Source: a virus
Reading direction: 5' to 3' (one strand)
Length of the DNA stretch: 64,000 bases
Virus record (IMG/VR): IMGVR_UViG_3300032236_001613
Span: 62,001-126,000 of that record
How positions within the stretch are numbered: the first letter of the stretch is position 1; each line of letters starts with the position of its first letter. The translations under genes and the position numbers were made by a program. Positions 54,501 through 63,778 of this stretch are shown piece after piece. The notes under the pieces are model-generated. The model had not been told where the DNA came from. It saw nothing but the letters and a program-made list of their open reading frames with translations, and made no database searches.

Positions 54501-57500
54501 AGCATTCACTGACGCTAGCGGCAATAATACTATTACAGGAACAGCAATATATGATGTAATAAATGGTCTCATAATTTGGGATATAGCTAGTACCGGTATT
54601 ACGTTCCCTGATCATACAATACAGACTACCGCATGGAATTCCTTAGCTAATGTAGCATGGAGTCAAATAACAGGTGCTCCTGATGTAACCGGATATACTG
54701 GATCAACTGGTGATCAAGGTTATACCGGTAGTATAGGATATACTGGTAGCCGAGGATATACTGGTAGCCGAGGTTATACTGGAAGTATCGGTTATGTAGG
54801 CAGTATTGGATATACTGGAAGTATCGGTTATGTAGGCAGTATTGGATATACTGGAAGTATTGGTTATACTGGAAGTATTGGATATACTGGAAGTATTGGT
54901 TATACTGGAAGTATTGGTTATACTGGATCAGCTAGTACAGCTACAGGATATACCGGTAGTGTTGGTAATACAGGATATACCGGAAGCATTCCAGGATCTT
55001 ATGTCAGTAGTATAACAGCAGGTACAGACACTGTAGTGAATACAACTACCGGAGCTGTTACTATATGGGATAATAGCACTTTGCAAAGTGTGGTTAATCG
55101 AGGATCAAGTGTATCAGGCGTTACTCCAACATTTAATTCAGGTATTAGCGTTCCTGGAACAAGCACATTAGGTGGTGGTATCAATTTAAGTGGGAATCTT
55201 GCAAGCTCACCAATTAATATGAGTGCCTCGTACGGAGGACCATTTATAGCCGCATATGGGACACTTAACGGCTCTGGAAATATTTACTCACTGCAATACC
55301 AACATACTCTTGCACCAACTACGACAACAGTTGCTGCGTATTACGGAAATTTATTCTTACCAACGTTAGGAAATACTACTACCTATACTACCATGTATGG
55401 AACATTTGCTCGAGTTGATATGAATGCAAGTGCTGTGTCAGGATCAGTTAATACATGGTATGGTATGTTTTCTGCAAGTCCAAGTAGAAATGCTGCAGCT
55501 GATGTAAGATTTACCAATCATATAGGATATTATGCACAAGATCCTACCGGTATTACTGCAACTAACGTTTATGGATTTCAATCTGCTATAAATCTTGCTT
55601 CGGGAGTTAACAAGTATAATTTCTATGCTAGCGGAACAGCTCCGAATTATTTTGGAGGAACCAGTACATTTGCTAATTCTGCCTTAGCAACTTCTACCGC
55701 AACCGGCGCATTAGTTGTTACAGGTGGTGTTGGAATTGGTGGTAATATATGGGCAGGTGACTCTTATATAGGTGCCACTAATTCAAACTATTTTCAAATT
55801 ATTGGTGCTGTAAGTGCAAGTGCTACAGGTCCATCGATATTAGCTGCAGGAACAGACACTAGTATTAACCTTACTATCGAATCTAAAGGAAACGGAGTTA
55901 TTAAACTTGGTGCAGTAAATAATAATCCTACTGTACTTACTATAACGCCAACCGCTAGTGGATCAAACTATAACAATCTAAATATCACTAACGGTGTTGC
56001 TGGAGGAGTTAGCGGTCCTACGATCAATGCGTTTGGCAGTATCGATGCTAATATTGATATAAATTTAACACCTAAAGGTCTTGGAAAAATATATATCAAT
56101 GCTACAGCAACTTCTACCTCAACAAATACAGGTGCATTAGTTGTTGCAGGCGGTGTTGGAATTGGTGGCAACTTAAACGTCGGAGGAACAGGAACAATTG
56201 GATCCTCAAACGCAAACTACGTTGCCATTTCAGGTGCTTCAACTACACTCGAGCCAGCAATTGTTGCAACTGGATCTGATGCTAATATTCCGATACTGCT
56301 ACAGACTAAAGGAACTGGCAGCATTGACTTATCGGCAGGAACAGGAGGTTTCAATTTAAGTAATGGTACTTCGGTAACATCGCTAACTCGTAATTCTCCA
56401 GGTACCGGTTATACATCTACTCCTACAATAACAATTTCTGCGCCAACAACTCCAGGTGGTATAACAGCACTTGTTGCACCTATACCTATCGGCATTGTTG
56501 CTACACCGACTGTAGCATCATCAGGTACAGGGTATACTAATGGCGAGGTACTAAGTGTTTTAGGGGGTACATACACAACTAGTGCAACGATCACAGTAAC
56601 TGCAGTAGGTGGCAACGTCACAGGAGTGTCTGCATATACTAGCGGTGCATACTTTAACTATCCAGGTCCAAATCCTGTTGCAACTGTGTCAACACTCACC
56701 GGTAGTAGTGCAACATTTACGTTGGTATTTGGTGTAGGCAACGTCTATACAATCACTCAAGCAGGATCAGGATATGTTGAGCAACCGACCGTTACCGTCA
56801 GTGGCGGCGGTGGCAGTGGCGCTTCATTTTATGCAACTGTTAGCTCTCCAATAATTATTAAGAGCATCGGTGCATCTGCTGCTACTGCTATTGACTTTCA
56901 AGGACCCTATAATGGTCCAGCTAATATTTCACTTTTAAGACTTCGAGATATTGCTAACGCTGATTCATATATTCAAATACAAAACGGCTCTAGTAATAGT
57001 GGATTCCCGTTAATTGCTGCACAAGGTAATGCTAATTCAAATTTATCTTTATTTGCAAACGGTACAGGTATTGTTACTATCGGTTCAGGCGGAACTAGTC
57101 AAACCGGCCAGTTGAGAATTACAAACACTACAGGAGCGGTTAATCAATTATATATCACTGGGGCAACGACAGGTAATGGTCCGATTATTTCTGCTGGCGG
57201 AACAGATGCAAATATTGGTCTCAACATTGTTACAAAAGGCACTGGTGCTATTTCATTAAGGACAGGGGTAACTTCGACAACGCAGTTGCAAGTGATAGAC
57301 AACGTCGGTTCAGTTAACTACGTTACCGTCAAGGGTTCTCCAAGTGGAGCAGGGCCAACTATTAGCGTAGGTGGATCCGATACAACTGCACCGATTAGTC
57401 TTGCTCCTAAAGGCGATGGTGTTGTTTATATAGGCGGATCTAGCAGCAGTGTTACTAATACTGTGCGTATTGTTCCAAGCGGTGTAGATGCTTTGCGTAT

Positions 57501-58917
57501 AAGCGCAAATAATTCTGCAGTAAACTATTTGCAAGTCAATGCGGCTACTACCAGTTTTAGCCCAGCTTTTATTGCACGTGGCTCGGATGCTAATATCGGA
57601 ATTAATTTTGGTGCGCTTAATGCAGGTAATTTAAACTTTTATTCATCAGGCGATCCAAATGCCGGGACGGGAAAACTACAATTCCAAGTAACACCTACTG
57701 CAACTGCGACTAATTACATGGCAGTCACGGGAGCAATTGCAGGAAATGGTCCGACGATATCTGCTCAAGGATCCGATACAATAATTAATCTTAATGTAAC
57801 TCCTAAAGGAAACGGATCTGTTGTTATACCAAGTACTTCTGCAACAATTAATACTACTACAGGAGCATTAGTTATTACAGGCGGGGTTGGCATAGGACAG
57901 AATCTTAATGTCGGCGGATTAACTAATATCAGCTATACCGGTAGCGCAGATAGCAGTTTACAAATTACTGGTTACAATTCTAAGGGCGGCACAGGTTATC
58001 ACGATTTCTTAAGAGTAACAAACGGTTACACTAGTGCTACTAACATTAACAAATACTTCCGCTTAAACAGCACCGGTAGTTTAGAAATACTGCGTAGCGA
58101 TTATGGCGCTATAATATTATCATTAACTGATACCGGAGGACTTACATTTGGTACAGCTACGGTTTCTAACAATGATGCTACAAATAACTATTTAATATTT
58201 AACGGCACCGCGGCTAATACCGGCAGCGGACTTATGTTATACGACGACGGCAATTCGCATATACACGCTAGAGGTAACGGCGGATCGCTGTGGCTTAATG
58301 CTAATAATGGTGCTATCATCTTAGGTAATCAAGCACCGGTAAATGGTGGGTCGCCTGCCTCAGCTATCCTGATGGGAAACTCAACTACTATACGAGCCTA
58401 TGCTAACATCAACGGTAATAAGTCATATGCTATAAGTGGGTATGGTTATTTGTCAACCGGTGGCGCCGGAACTGTCCCTGGTGGTTCTGGAACCGTTCCG
58501 TACAGTCTGTATTGTTCTGATCGTATACAAGCAGCCGAAGTTGACGCTACATCCGACGAACGTGCTAAGGATATACAAGGAACTATTCCTTTAGAAAAGG
58601 CTTTGCTGTTTATTCAAGAAGTAGACGGTATCCTATATACTTGGAATCCAGATGCTGTGGAGCATGATGATCGTGGATTAAAAGCAGGGTTTGGGGCACA
58701 ATCTGTACACAAAGCAGGCTTCGAACACATGCTAGGTATTATTCCCAACGAGAAGATGAAAGAACAAGTGGACGAGGACGGATGGGTGCATCCCGAAGGT
58801 TACCAGTTAACTATGGGGTACAATCAAGCCATTCCGTATCATCATACTGTTATTAAACATCTGTTAGATCGTATTGAGAAATTAGAACAATTGGTAGAAA
58901 AACTACAGGGCAATTGA
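51580..58917 (+). CDS. giant tail fibre with YadA-like, LamG-like and S74 chaperone domains
   Basis: 2445 aa. N-terminal FPPGATTGTTYNGYTYDGTK module; collagen-like blocks at about 320-385, 685-755 and 1040-1140; YadA-head-like NIAIGTAALQGG / NIALGTNVG / VAIGPNAGYNS repeats at about 465-630; a LamG-like jellyroll at about 780-950 (LYFDGTTNLLISPG, FTMEVWFQI, HHIAFVRDSSNNCQVFLDG); many TGALVVTGGVGIGGN repeats; and a C-terminal S74 chaperone from Ser2325 (SDERAKD) ending in a coiled coil (IEKLEQLVEKL). S74 domains trimerise fibres and cut themselves off before the Ser. Confidence 0.85.
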   Translation: MSLNFPPGATTGTTYNGYTYDGTKWVSTSTIPTNQSLYTTDVVTFAGINATGDIIPAADNTYNLGSPANKWKHVFVTSGSIYLGDVKLSTQNGQLVIQNVSYTYNTVTNIINTETVINTYAAPTIVPFFTVTNAFVAGNIITTSTDASTTTVTANALYVAGGVGIGKSLYVTGPAIFKNDVVFGGSTNYVYSTNTVYTDNILELHAPPGGVNGQWTFNDGKDIGLRFHYYSNTDTNAALVLAQDSGNLEWYSSGAEGSSTFVGVTYGNIKAGGIILVNSTASVNTQTGALVVAGGVGVGGDINIGGSIYINGSAVGYGYTGSLGYVGSIGYAGSQGITGYTGSTGYTGSIGYVGSIGYTGSTGYTGSIGYIGSIGYTGSFGYVGSAGLIANPYSGILTITNTTNSIGATTGALVITGGLGVGKDVNIGGNLNVNAITATNLTLKNNRIVLGNGTPVNTTVSNAIMIGNGAGSGITSGDPNLIVIGYGAYQIGSGSTAISNNIAIGTAALQGGNLAGSAGANIAIGYNAFSFGPTGDYNIALGTNVGANMTQATYLVAVGFNAAYGLSAKSTTATSVGNIAIGYKALYASAFQADGIVAIGPNAGYNSAQGNFSIVIGNSATSVANSIVLNASGTKAVRGTVSGFYVNPVRADSSTSATTWAVFYNPATYELTTASTFVGYYGSIGYNGSIGYVGSAGTNGYNGSIGYTGSIGYIGSLGYTGSRGYTGSIGYTGSAGAASTVPGPKGDIGYTGSVATPYQLVNSDYTLQLSNAGDVTINNTGINGSGLYFDGTTNLLISPGIQFGTSAFTMEVWFQIDPGYTDQYALIGPPSSNVGSLGARGDENGAGITYDAGNGSTQFVYAQGAITTGVPHHIAFVRDSSNNCQVFLDGVACTTGVQTIPDDLTSNVTDTHEIGGWNDGTYGQYYLHGFITGVKIVVGNNLYNPNASNITVPSLPFTNSTGTQLLINPTDSVSAFTDASGNNTITGTAIYDVINGLIIWDIASTGITFPDHTIQTTAWNSLANVAWSQITGAPDVTGYTGSTGDQGYTGSIGYTGSRGYTGSRGYTGSIGYVGSIGYTGSIGYVGSIGYTGSIGYTGSIGYTGSIGYTGSIGYTGSASTATGYTGSVGNTGYTGSIPGSYVSSITAGTDTVVNTTTGAVTIWDNSTLQSVVNRGSSVSGVTPTFNSGISVPGTSTLGGGINLSGNLASSPINMSASYGGPFIAAYGTLNGSGNIYSLQYQHTLAPTTTTVAAYYGNLFLPTLGNTTTYTTMYGTFARVDMNASAVSGSVNTWYGMFSASPSRNAAADVRFTNHIGYYAQDPTGITATNVYGFQSAINLASGVNKYNFYASGTAPNYFGGTSTFANSALATSTATGALVVTGGVGIGGNIWAGDSYIGATNSNYFQIIGAVSASATGPSILAAGTDTSINLTIESKGNGVIKLGAVNNNPTVLTITPTASGSNYNNLNITNGVAGGVSGPTINAFGSIDANIDINLTPKGLGKIYINATATSTSTNTGALVVAGGVGIGGNLNVGGTGTIGSSNANYVAISGASTTLEPAIVATGSDANIPILLQTKGTGSIDLSAGTGGFNLSNGTSVTSLTRNSPGTGYTSTPTITISAPTTPGGITALVAPIPIGIVATPTVASSGTGYTNGEVLSVLGGTYTTSATITVTAVGGNVTGVSAYTSGAYFNYPGPNPVATVSTLTGSSATFTLVFGVGNVYTITQAGSGYVEQPTVTVSGGGGSGASFYATVSSPIIIKSIGASAATAIDFQGPYNGPANISLLRLRDIANADSYIQIQNGSSNSGFPLIAAQGNANSNLSLFANGTGIVTIGSGGTSQTGQLRITNTTGAVNQLYITGATTGNGPIISAGGTDANIGLNIVTKGTGAISLRTGVTSTTQLQVIDNVGSVNYVTVKGSPSGAGPTISVGGSDTTAPISLAPKGDGVVYIGGSSSSVTNTVRIVPSGVDALRISANNSAVNYLQVNAATTSFSPAFIARGSDANIGINFGALNAGNLNFYSSGDPNAGTGKLQFQVTPTATATNYMAVTGAIAGNGPTISAQGSDTIINLNVTPKGNGSVVIPSTSATINTTTGALVITGGVGIGQNLNVGGLTNISYTGSADSSLQITGYNSKGGTGYHDFLRVTNGYTSATNINKYFRLNSTGSLEILRSDYGAIILSLTDTGGLTFGTATVSNNDATNNYLIFNGTAANTGSGLMLYDDGNSHIHARGNGGSLWLNANNGAIILGNQAPVNGGSPASAILMGNSTTIRAYANINGNKSYAISGYGYLSTGGAGTVPGGSGTVPYSLYCSDRIQAAEVDATSDERAKDIQGTIPLEKALLFIQEVDGILYTWNPDAVEHDDRGLKAGFGAQSVHKAGFEHMLGIIPNEKMKEQVDEDGWVHPEGYQLTMGYNQAIPYHHTVIKHLLDRIEKLEQLVEKLQGN

Positions 58918-58952
58918 TTTCTAAATTCCTTTCTGCTATTATATGCGTATAT

Positions 58953-58958
58953 TAAATA
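58953..58958 (+). promoter_or_regulatory. T4-type late promoter for 58965-63050
   Basis: ATTAAATACGGCAT then ATG; 6 nt gap, no SD. Confidence 0.8.
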
Positions 58959-58964
58959 CGGCAT

Positions 58965-61900
58965 ATGAAAAAGATCAAAATAGCGATTATAGACTGCGTA
59001 GGTCTTAACTACGATGGAACAACTTTACAGAAAAAAGGCATCGGCGGCTCAGAAAGTTCAATCATTTCTGTAGCAAAAGAACTAGTTGCACTAGACTTTG
59101 AAGTCTCAATTTTTAATGATTGTAACAGCCCAGATACTAAGCCCGGTATTTACGATGGTGTTAACTACTATCCTATTAGAACACTAGGTCAACGTGAGTT
59201 TGGCTTTGATATTGTTATCAGTCAAAGAACAGTAATACCATTTACTCCGCTTGAACTTTATGATCAAGTACGTCAGCCACCTCCTAGAGATTTTGATCCA
59301 AATATTTTCCGTCAAGTACAACGAACCGAACAGTTAAAGATCTTATGGCAGCAGGATACGTTTATTTGGGGTGATGCCTTACTTGAACAGTTATGTGTTA
59401 AAGGCTACATTGATGAGATTTTTAATCTCAGCGATTGGCACATTAGTTACACTACACATTCTAGTCACGGACCACGACGTAACTTTGAAGTATTAAAACG
59501 TTATATCTATCATACACGCAATGCTATTAATCGTTGGATAGATTGGGTTGATATTAAAAAGAAAGATCCTAACCTATTTGTCTATAATGCTTCGATTACT
59601 AAAGGTATGGTGCCTTTAGTACAAAAGATCTGGCCTAGACTTAAACAACATTTACCTAATGCTAAACTAAAAATTATCGGCGGTTATTATCGTTTCAATA
59701 ACGAACCAGTAAACGAGGCACAACAGAATTGGATTAACTTACAGAATTCTGTAGCACATGATAAGTCTGTCGAGTTTACAGGAATTATTCCGCAACCTAA
59801 GATTGCGGAAATTATGGCCGAAGCCAGTTACAATCTCTATCCCGGTGCATTTCCTGAAACATCAGGTATCAGCATTATCGAAAGTATCAACTATAATACA
59901 CCTATAATCGGTACACGCTTCGGTGCCATGGAAGAATCTGCAGCCGAAACAGCAGGTTACTATATCGATTTTCCAGTAGAGCCTAACGGACTATTTCCTA
60001 ATATTAACACCGACGATCAGGTTAATCGCTATGTTGATTTAGCATTGCGTGTTATAAGAGATCCTTACCTACATCAACAAAAGCAATATGCTTGCAATGC
60101 AGCTAAAGATGTTAGTACTTGGGATACAGTTGCATTACAATGGAAACAGCATTTTTATTATAAATTAGGATTAGAATTATCTGCCGAGGAACAACAGGCA
60201 GTCGATTGGATTAACTATCGTGTGCACAAAGTATTTGGTAAACGATTTGCTAATCCTGAAGAAGTTGTTGTTACCCAAAAACCCGAAAAGGTAACTGCAT
60301 TACCCGGACCACGTCCTAAGATTGCATTCGTTGATATTGTTGGCATGGCATACGATGGCGACACTCTTAATCGCAAGGGCATGGGCGGTAGCGAAAGTGC
60401 GGTTATTCTTAACAGTCGAGAACTAGCTAAAATTGGGCTTGATGTTACTGTGTTTAACGCTTGTAACGAAGATGGTAGTAGTCCTGGTATGTATGATGGG
60501 GTCACTTATCGACCTCTTGCAGATTTACAATCAACTACTGATGTTTTTGATGTAGTTATAAGCAGTCGTGTAGTTACACCTTTTATTACAGAACCATGGT
60601 ATAATTATCCCCAAACAACAAATAGAAAAATTGATTATCGTTGTTTTGAAAATATGCGTCGTAACGCAAAACTAAAAGTGTTTTGGATGCACGATACATT
60701 CTGTTGGGGCGATGACATTCTAGAAGATCTTGTTTGGACAGGTGCTATTGACGAAGTATGGACACTAAGTGACTTCCATGCATTCTATGTAATGAATGCT
60801 GCACATCCGCGCATGCGCATGATGGAAGTTATGCGTAGTCGCACATGGACTACTAGAAACGGATTAGTAAAATACTTTACTGAAGTAGACATTGCTGCCA
60901 AAGACCCTAACTTGTTTATATTCAACGCTAATATGAGCAAGGGCCTCGATCCTTTATTAAATCTTGTTTGGCCTCGAGTTGTAAAACAAATACCTAAAGC
61001 ACGTTTAACCGTAATTGGCGGCCATTATAAACTAGGTGCAGCATTTGCGCATAATGATGAAGAATCTGAGTTTATGAAGTTAGCTGGGCCGCACATGAAC
61101 AACCCTTCTATTACGTTTACAGGAATCATTAGTCAAAGAGAAGTTGCTGAAATTTCTGCAAAGGCTAGTTACTTCCTGTATCCAACTGCATTTCCTGAAA
61201 CTTACAGCATTAGCACACTAGAATCTCTGTACGCTAATACTCCTATGATCAGCTGTAGATTCGGTGCATTAGAAGAAACTGCTAGCCCCGAAGGCTACTT
61301 GATTGACTATTCCACAACACCGAATAGTTTATTTCCAAACGTTAATCCAGAAGAGCAAGCAGACCGTCTAGTTGAATTAGTTGTTAATGCATACAATAAT
61401 CCTAAAGAACACCAACGCAGAATGAAGGCATTAGATGTTATTAAAGATTTAGCCGGGTGGGATGTTGTTGCATTAGAATGGAAACAGCATATTTACAATA
61501 AGTTAGGCTTGTACTTAAGCCGTAGCGAAAGTCAGCAAGCTACTTACACTAAAAGCAAATATAGAAAAATCTTTAACCGTCGTATGACTACTGCTGAAGA
61601 ATGGCTCGTTCCTCCACAGGAATTATCCGATCAACAGAAGATGGTTATTATTAGTCCTTTTTACAATGCTGAACCTTACATCGAACGTTGTATTGCTAGC
61701 GTAGCAGCACAAGACTACGATCGTTACGAGCATTGGTTAATTGACGATGCTAGTACCGATAACGGATTTAAAGTTGCAGAAGATTATATCAATCAGCTAC
61801 CTGAAGAAATACAAAGTAAATTTAGACTAATCCGTAATGATGAAAACCAAGGTGCAGTCTATAATCATATGAGTGTTATTAGAGATTTAGATCCTAATGA

Positions 61901-63050
61901 TGTTATTATGATGTTAGACGGCGACGACAGTTTAATTAATCGTCCTGATGTATTAAGATACTTTAATGCTGTTCATTGGCATCACGATTTTACTTATGGG
62001 TCATGCTGGAGTATGGTTGATCAAATTCCATTAATCAGTCAGCCTTATCCTCCAGAAGTTATTGAATCTAGAGATTATAAAAACTATCATTTTAATTGGA
62101 AGATTCCGTATACTCATTTGAGAACAATGAAAGCCAAACTATTGTTAGAAGTTCCTAACGAGGCTTTCCAAGATAATCAAGGCAATTGGTTTAAAGCCGG
62201 CGGAGATAACTCTACGTTCTATAACGCATTGTATAATTGTGATCCTGATCGGATTTATGTGGTTCCTGATATTGTTTATAACTACAACGATGCAAGTCCT
62301 ATTAACGATTATAAGGTTAATAGAGAAGAGCAAGATCGAGCTATTTCGGTTATTTTTGGAAATAATGATCCTATTGATCGTGCACCAAAAAAACCCGAAA
62401 CAGTTAGCCAACCAATTGCATTATCAGCTCCTGCTGTAAATATCGGCCCGGCTAAACGTATTTTAATAGCTATTCCAACTAACAGAAATATTGAAGCTCA
62501 GACTTTTAAAAGTATATACGATTTAATTATACCCGACGGATACGTTGCTGAGTTTCAGTATTTCTGGGGATATCAAGTAGATCAAGTACGTAATCTAATT
62601 GCACACTGGACGATACACAATGGATACGATTACTTGTTTGCTGTTGATAGCGATATTTCGTTTGCACCAGACACATTAGTAAAACTATTATCGCATAATC
62701 GAGATATTGTTTCAGGTATATATATTCAACGCATTCCAGGAACACATATTATTGAAATTATGCGTAAAAATCCGCATGGTGGTGTTAGCCATGTTGATTG
62801 GAATACTATTAAAGGGCAAGGCTTAGTACCAATTGACGGATGTGGATTTGGTTGCGTACTAGTTAAATCTGAAGTGTTTAAAGCTATACCATATCCTCAC
62901 TTCCTATATCATAGTGCAATTGATCATAAAAATACTTTAAGTGAAGATGTTCATTTCTGTAATCAAGCTAGAGATAGAGGATTTACACTTTGGGCAGATA
63001 CTAGTGTAATTTGCGATCACACTGGATCTTGGACATTTAAGGTAAACTAA
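58965..63050 (+). CDS. four-domain glycosyltransferase
   Basis: 1361 aa. Two tandem GT-B (GT4-like) domains, about 1-430 and 445-870, each with KGIGGSE or KGMGGSE near the start and AFPETSGISIIES / AFPETYSISTLES near the end, so an internal duplication. Then a GT-A (GT2) domain from about 890 (SPFYNAEPYIERCIASVAAQ, DDASTDNG, MMLDGDDS) and a further GT-A-like domain from about 1164 (IPTNRNIEAQTFKSIYD, FAVDSDISFAP). Probably builds a glycan on fibres or other virion proteins, or alters the host surface. Confidence 0.85.
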   Translation: MKKIKIAIIDCVGLNYDGTTLQKKGIGGSESSIISVAKELVALDFEVSIFNDCNSPDTKPGIYDGVNYYPIRTLGQREFGFDIVISQRTVIPFTPLELYDQVRQPPPRDFDPNIFRQVQRTEQLKILWQQDTFIWGDALLEQLCVKGYIDEIFNLSDWHISYTTHSSHGPRRNFEVLKRYIYHTRNAINRWIDWVDIKKKDPNLFVYNASITKGMVPLVQKIWPRLKQHLPNAKLKIIGGYYRFNNEPVNEAQQNWINLQNSVAHDKSVEFTGIIPQPKIAEIMAEASYNLYPGAFPETSGISIIESINYNTPIIGTRFGAMEESAAETAGYYIDFPVEPNGLFPNINTDDQVNRYVDLALRVIRDPYLHQQKQYACNAAKDVSTWDTVALQWKQHFYYKLGLELSAEEQQAVDWINYRVHKVFGKRFANPEEVVVTQKPEKVTALPGPRPKIAFVDIVGMAYDGDTLNRKGMGGSESAVILNSRELAKIGLDVTVFNACNEDGSSPGMYDGVTYRPLADLQSTTDVFDVVISSRVVTPFITEPWYNYPQTTNRKIDYRCFENMRRNAKLKVFWMHDTFCWGDDILEDLVWTGAIDEVWTLSDFHAFYVMNAAHPRMRMMEVMRSRTWTTRNGLVKYFTEVDIAAKDPNLFIFNANMSKGLDPLLNLVWPRVVKQIPKARLTVIGGHYKLGAAFAHNDEESEFMKLAGPHMNNPSITFTGIISQREVAEISAKASYFLYPTAFPETYSISTLESLYANTPMISCRFGALEETASPEGYLIDYSTTPNSLFPNVNPEEQADRLVELVVNAYNNPKEHQRRMKALDVIKDLAGWDVVALEWKQHIYNKLGLYLSRSESQQATYTKSKYRKIFNRRMTTAEEWLVPPQELSDQQKMVIISPFYNAEPYIERCIASVAAQDYDRYEHWLIDDASTDNGFKVAEDYINQLPEEIQSKFRLIRNDENQGAVYNHMSVIRDLDPNDVIMMLDGDDSLINRPDVLRYFNAVHWHHDFTYGSCWSMVDQIPLISQPYPPEVIESRDYKNYHFNWKIPYTHLRTMKAKLLLEVPNEAFQDNQGNWFKAGGDNSTFYNALYNCDPDRIYVVPDIVYNYNDASPINDYKVNREEQDRAISVIFGNNDPIDRAPKKPETVSQPIALSAPAVNIGPAKRILIAIPTNRNIEAQTFKSIYDLIIPDGYVAEFQYFWGYQVDQVRNLIAHWTIHNGYDYLFAVDSDISFAPDTLVKLLSHNRDIVSGIYIQRIPGTHIIEIMRKNPHGGVSHVDWNTIKGQGLVPIDGCGFGCVLVKSEVFKAIPYPHFLYHSAIDHKNTLSEDVHFCNQARDRGFTLWADTSVICDHTGSWTFKVN

Positions 63051-63052
63051 TA

Positions 63053-63763
63053 ATGAAAATAGCTATTTTGGTTAGTGGTCAGCCAAGATTCCACAAAATG
63101 TCTTTCTACGATCACCTTACAAAGTTTAAAGGCTATAGTCAAGTTGATTGGTTTTTTTACATTTGGAAAAATAACGAAAACATCAAAAACATTCCGCCTG
63201 AATGGATCAATATTTCCGATGTTAATTGGGCTGTTGAAAAAATTAAAAAAAATCTACCTGTTAGCCATATACTTTCACGTTTTCATTTAGGAATGTATAA
63301 TATTCACGAATATCATACGTTGCCGTCAATTGGCTCAATAAATGCTATTAATTTACAATTTTATAGTTTAAAACAAGCCGATTTACTCCGTCAAGAAACA
63401 GAACAAACGTGGGGAAATTACGATTTAGTTGTTAGAACTAGGCTAGACAGAGAAATTACAAAAGAGATTAATCTAATAGAATTAAAAAACAAATTAGATT
63501 ATAACCCAAATCTCGTTTTCACACCAAATAATTACAAACATTATTATAATGAATATGGTATGTGTGACGCTTTTGCTATAACTTCTTCTAAAAATATGTC
63601 AATCTATAGTGATTTAATTAATTTTATTCCATCTTACTATCAGCAAGGGCTATATCCTCATCCTGAATCTTTGTTAAATTATCATTTAATAAAAAACTCT
63701 TTAGAATTAGACGAAACTTTGGAAATTAACCAATCATATAGCTACGAGTATGTAGACTGGTAA
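63053..63763 (+). CDS. glycosyltransferase-like protein
   Basis: 236 aa, 2 bp after the four-domain enzyme and AT-richer. MKIAILVSGQPRFHK, YDLVVRTRLDREI (a DxD-like D-R-E region), CDAFAITSSKNMSIYSDLIN and HPESLLNYHL follow the plan of small GT-A-like sugar transferases. Weak match; may act with the preceding enzyme. Confidence 0.6.
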   Translation: MKIAILVSGQPRFHKMSFYDHLTKFKGYSQVDWFFYIWKNNENIKNIPPEWINISDVNWAVEKIKKNLPVSHILSRFHLGMYNIHEYHTLPSIGSINAINLQFYSLKQADLLRQETEQTWGNYDLVVRTRLDREITKEINLIELKNKLDYNPNLVFTPNNYKHYYNEYGMCDAFAITSSKNMSIYSDLINFIPSYYQQGLYPHPESLLNYHLIKNSLELDETLEINQSYSYEYVDW

Positions 63764-63768
63764 TCATA

Positions 63769-63774
63769 TAAATA
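63769..63774 (+). promoter_or_regulatory. T4-type late promoter for gene at 63779
   Basis: CATATAAATACAGG then ATG; 4 nt gap. Confidence 0.85.
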
Positions 63775-63778
63775 CAGG

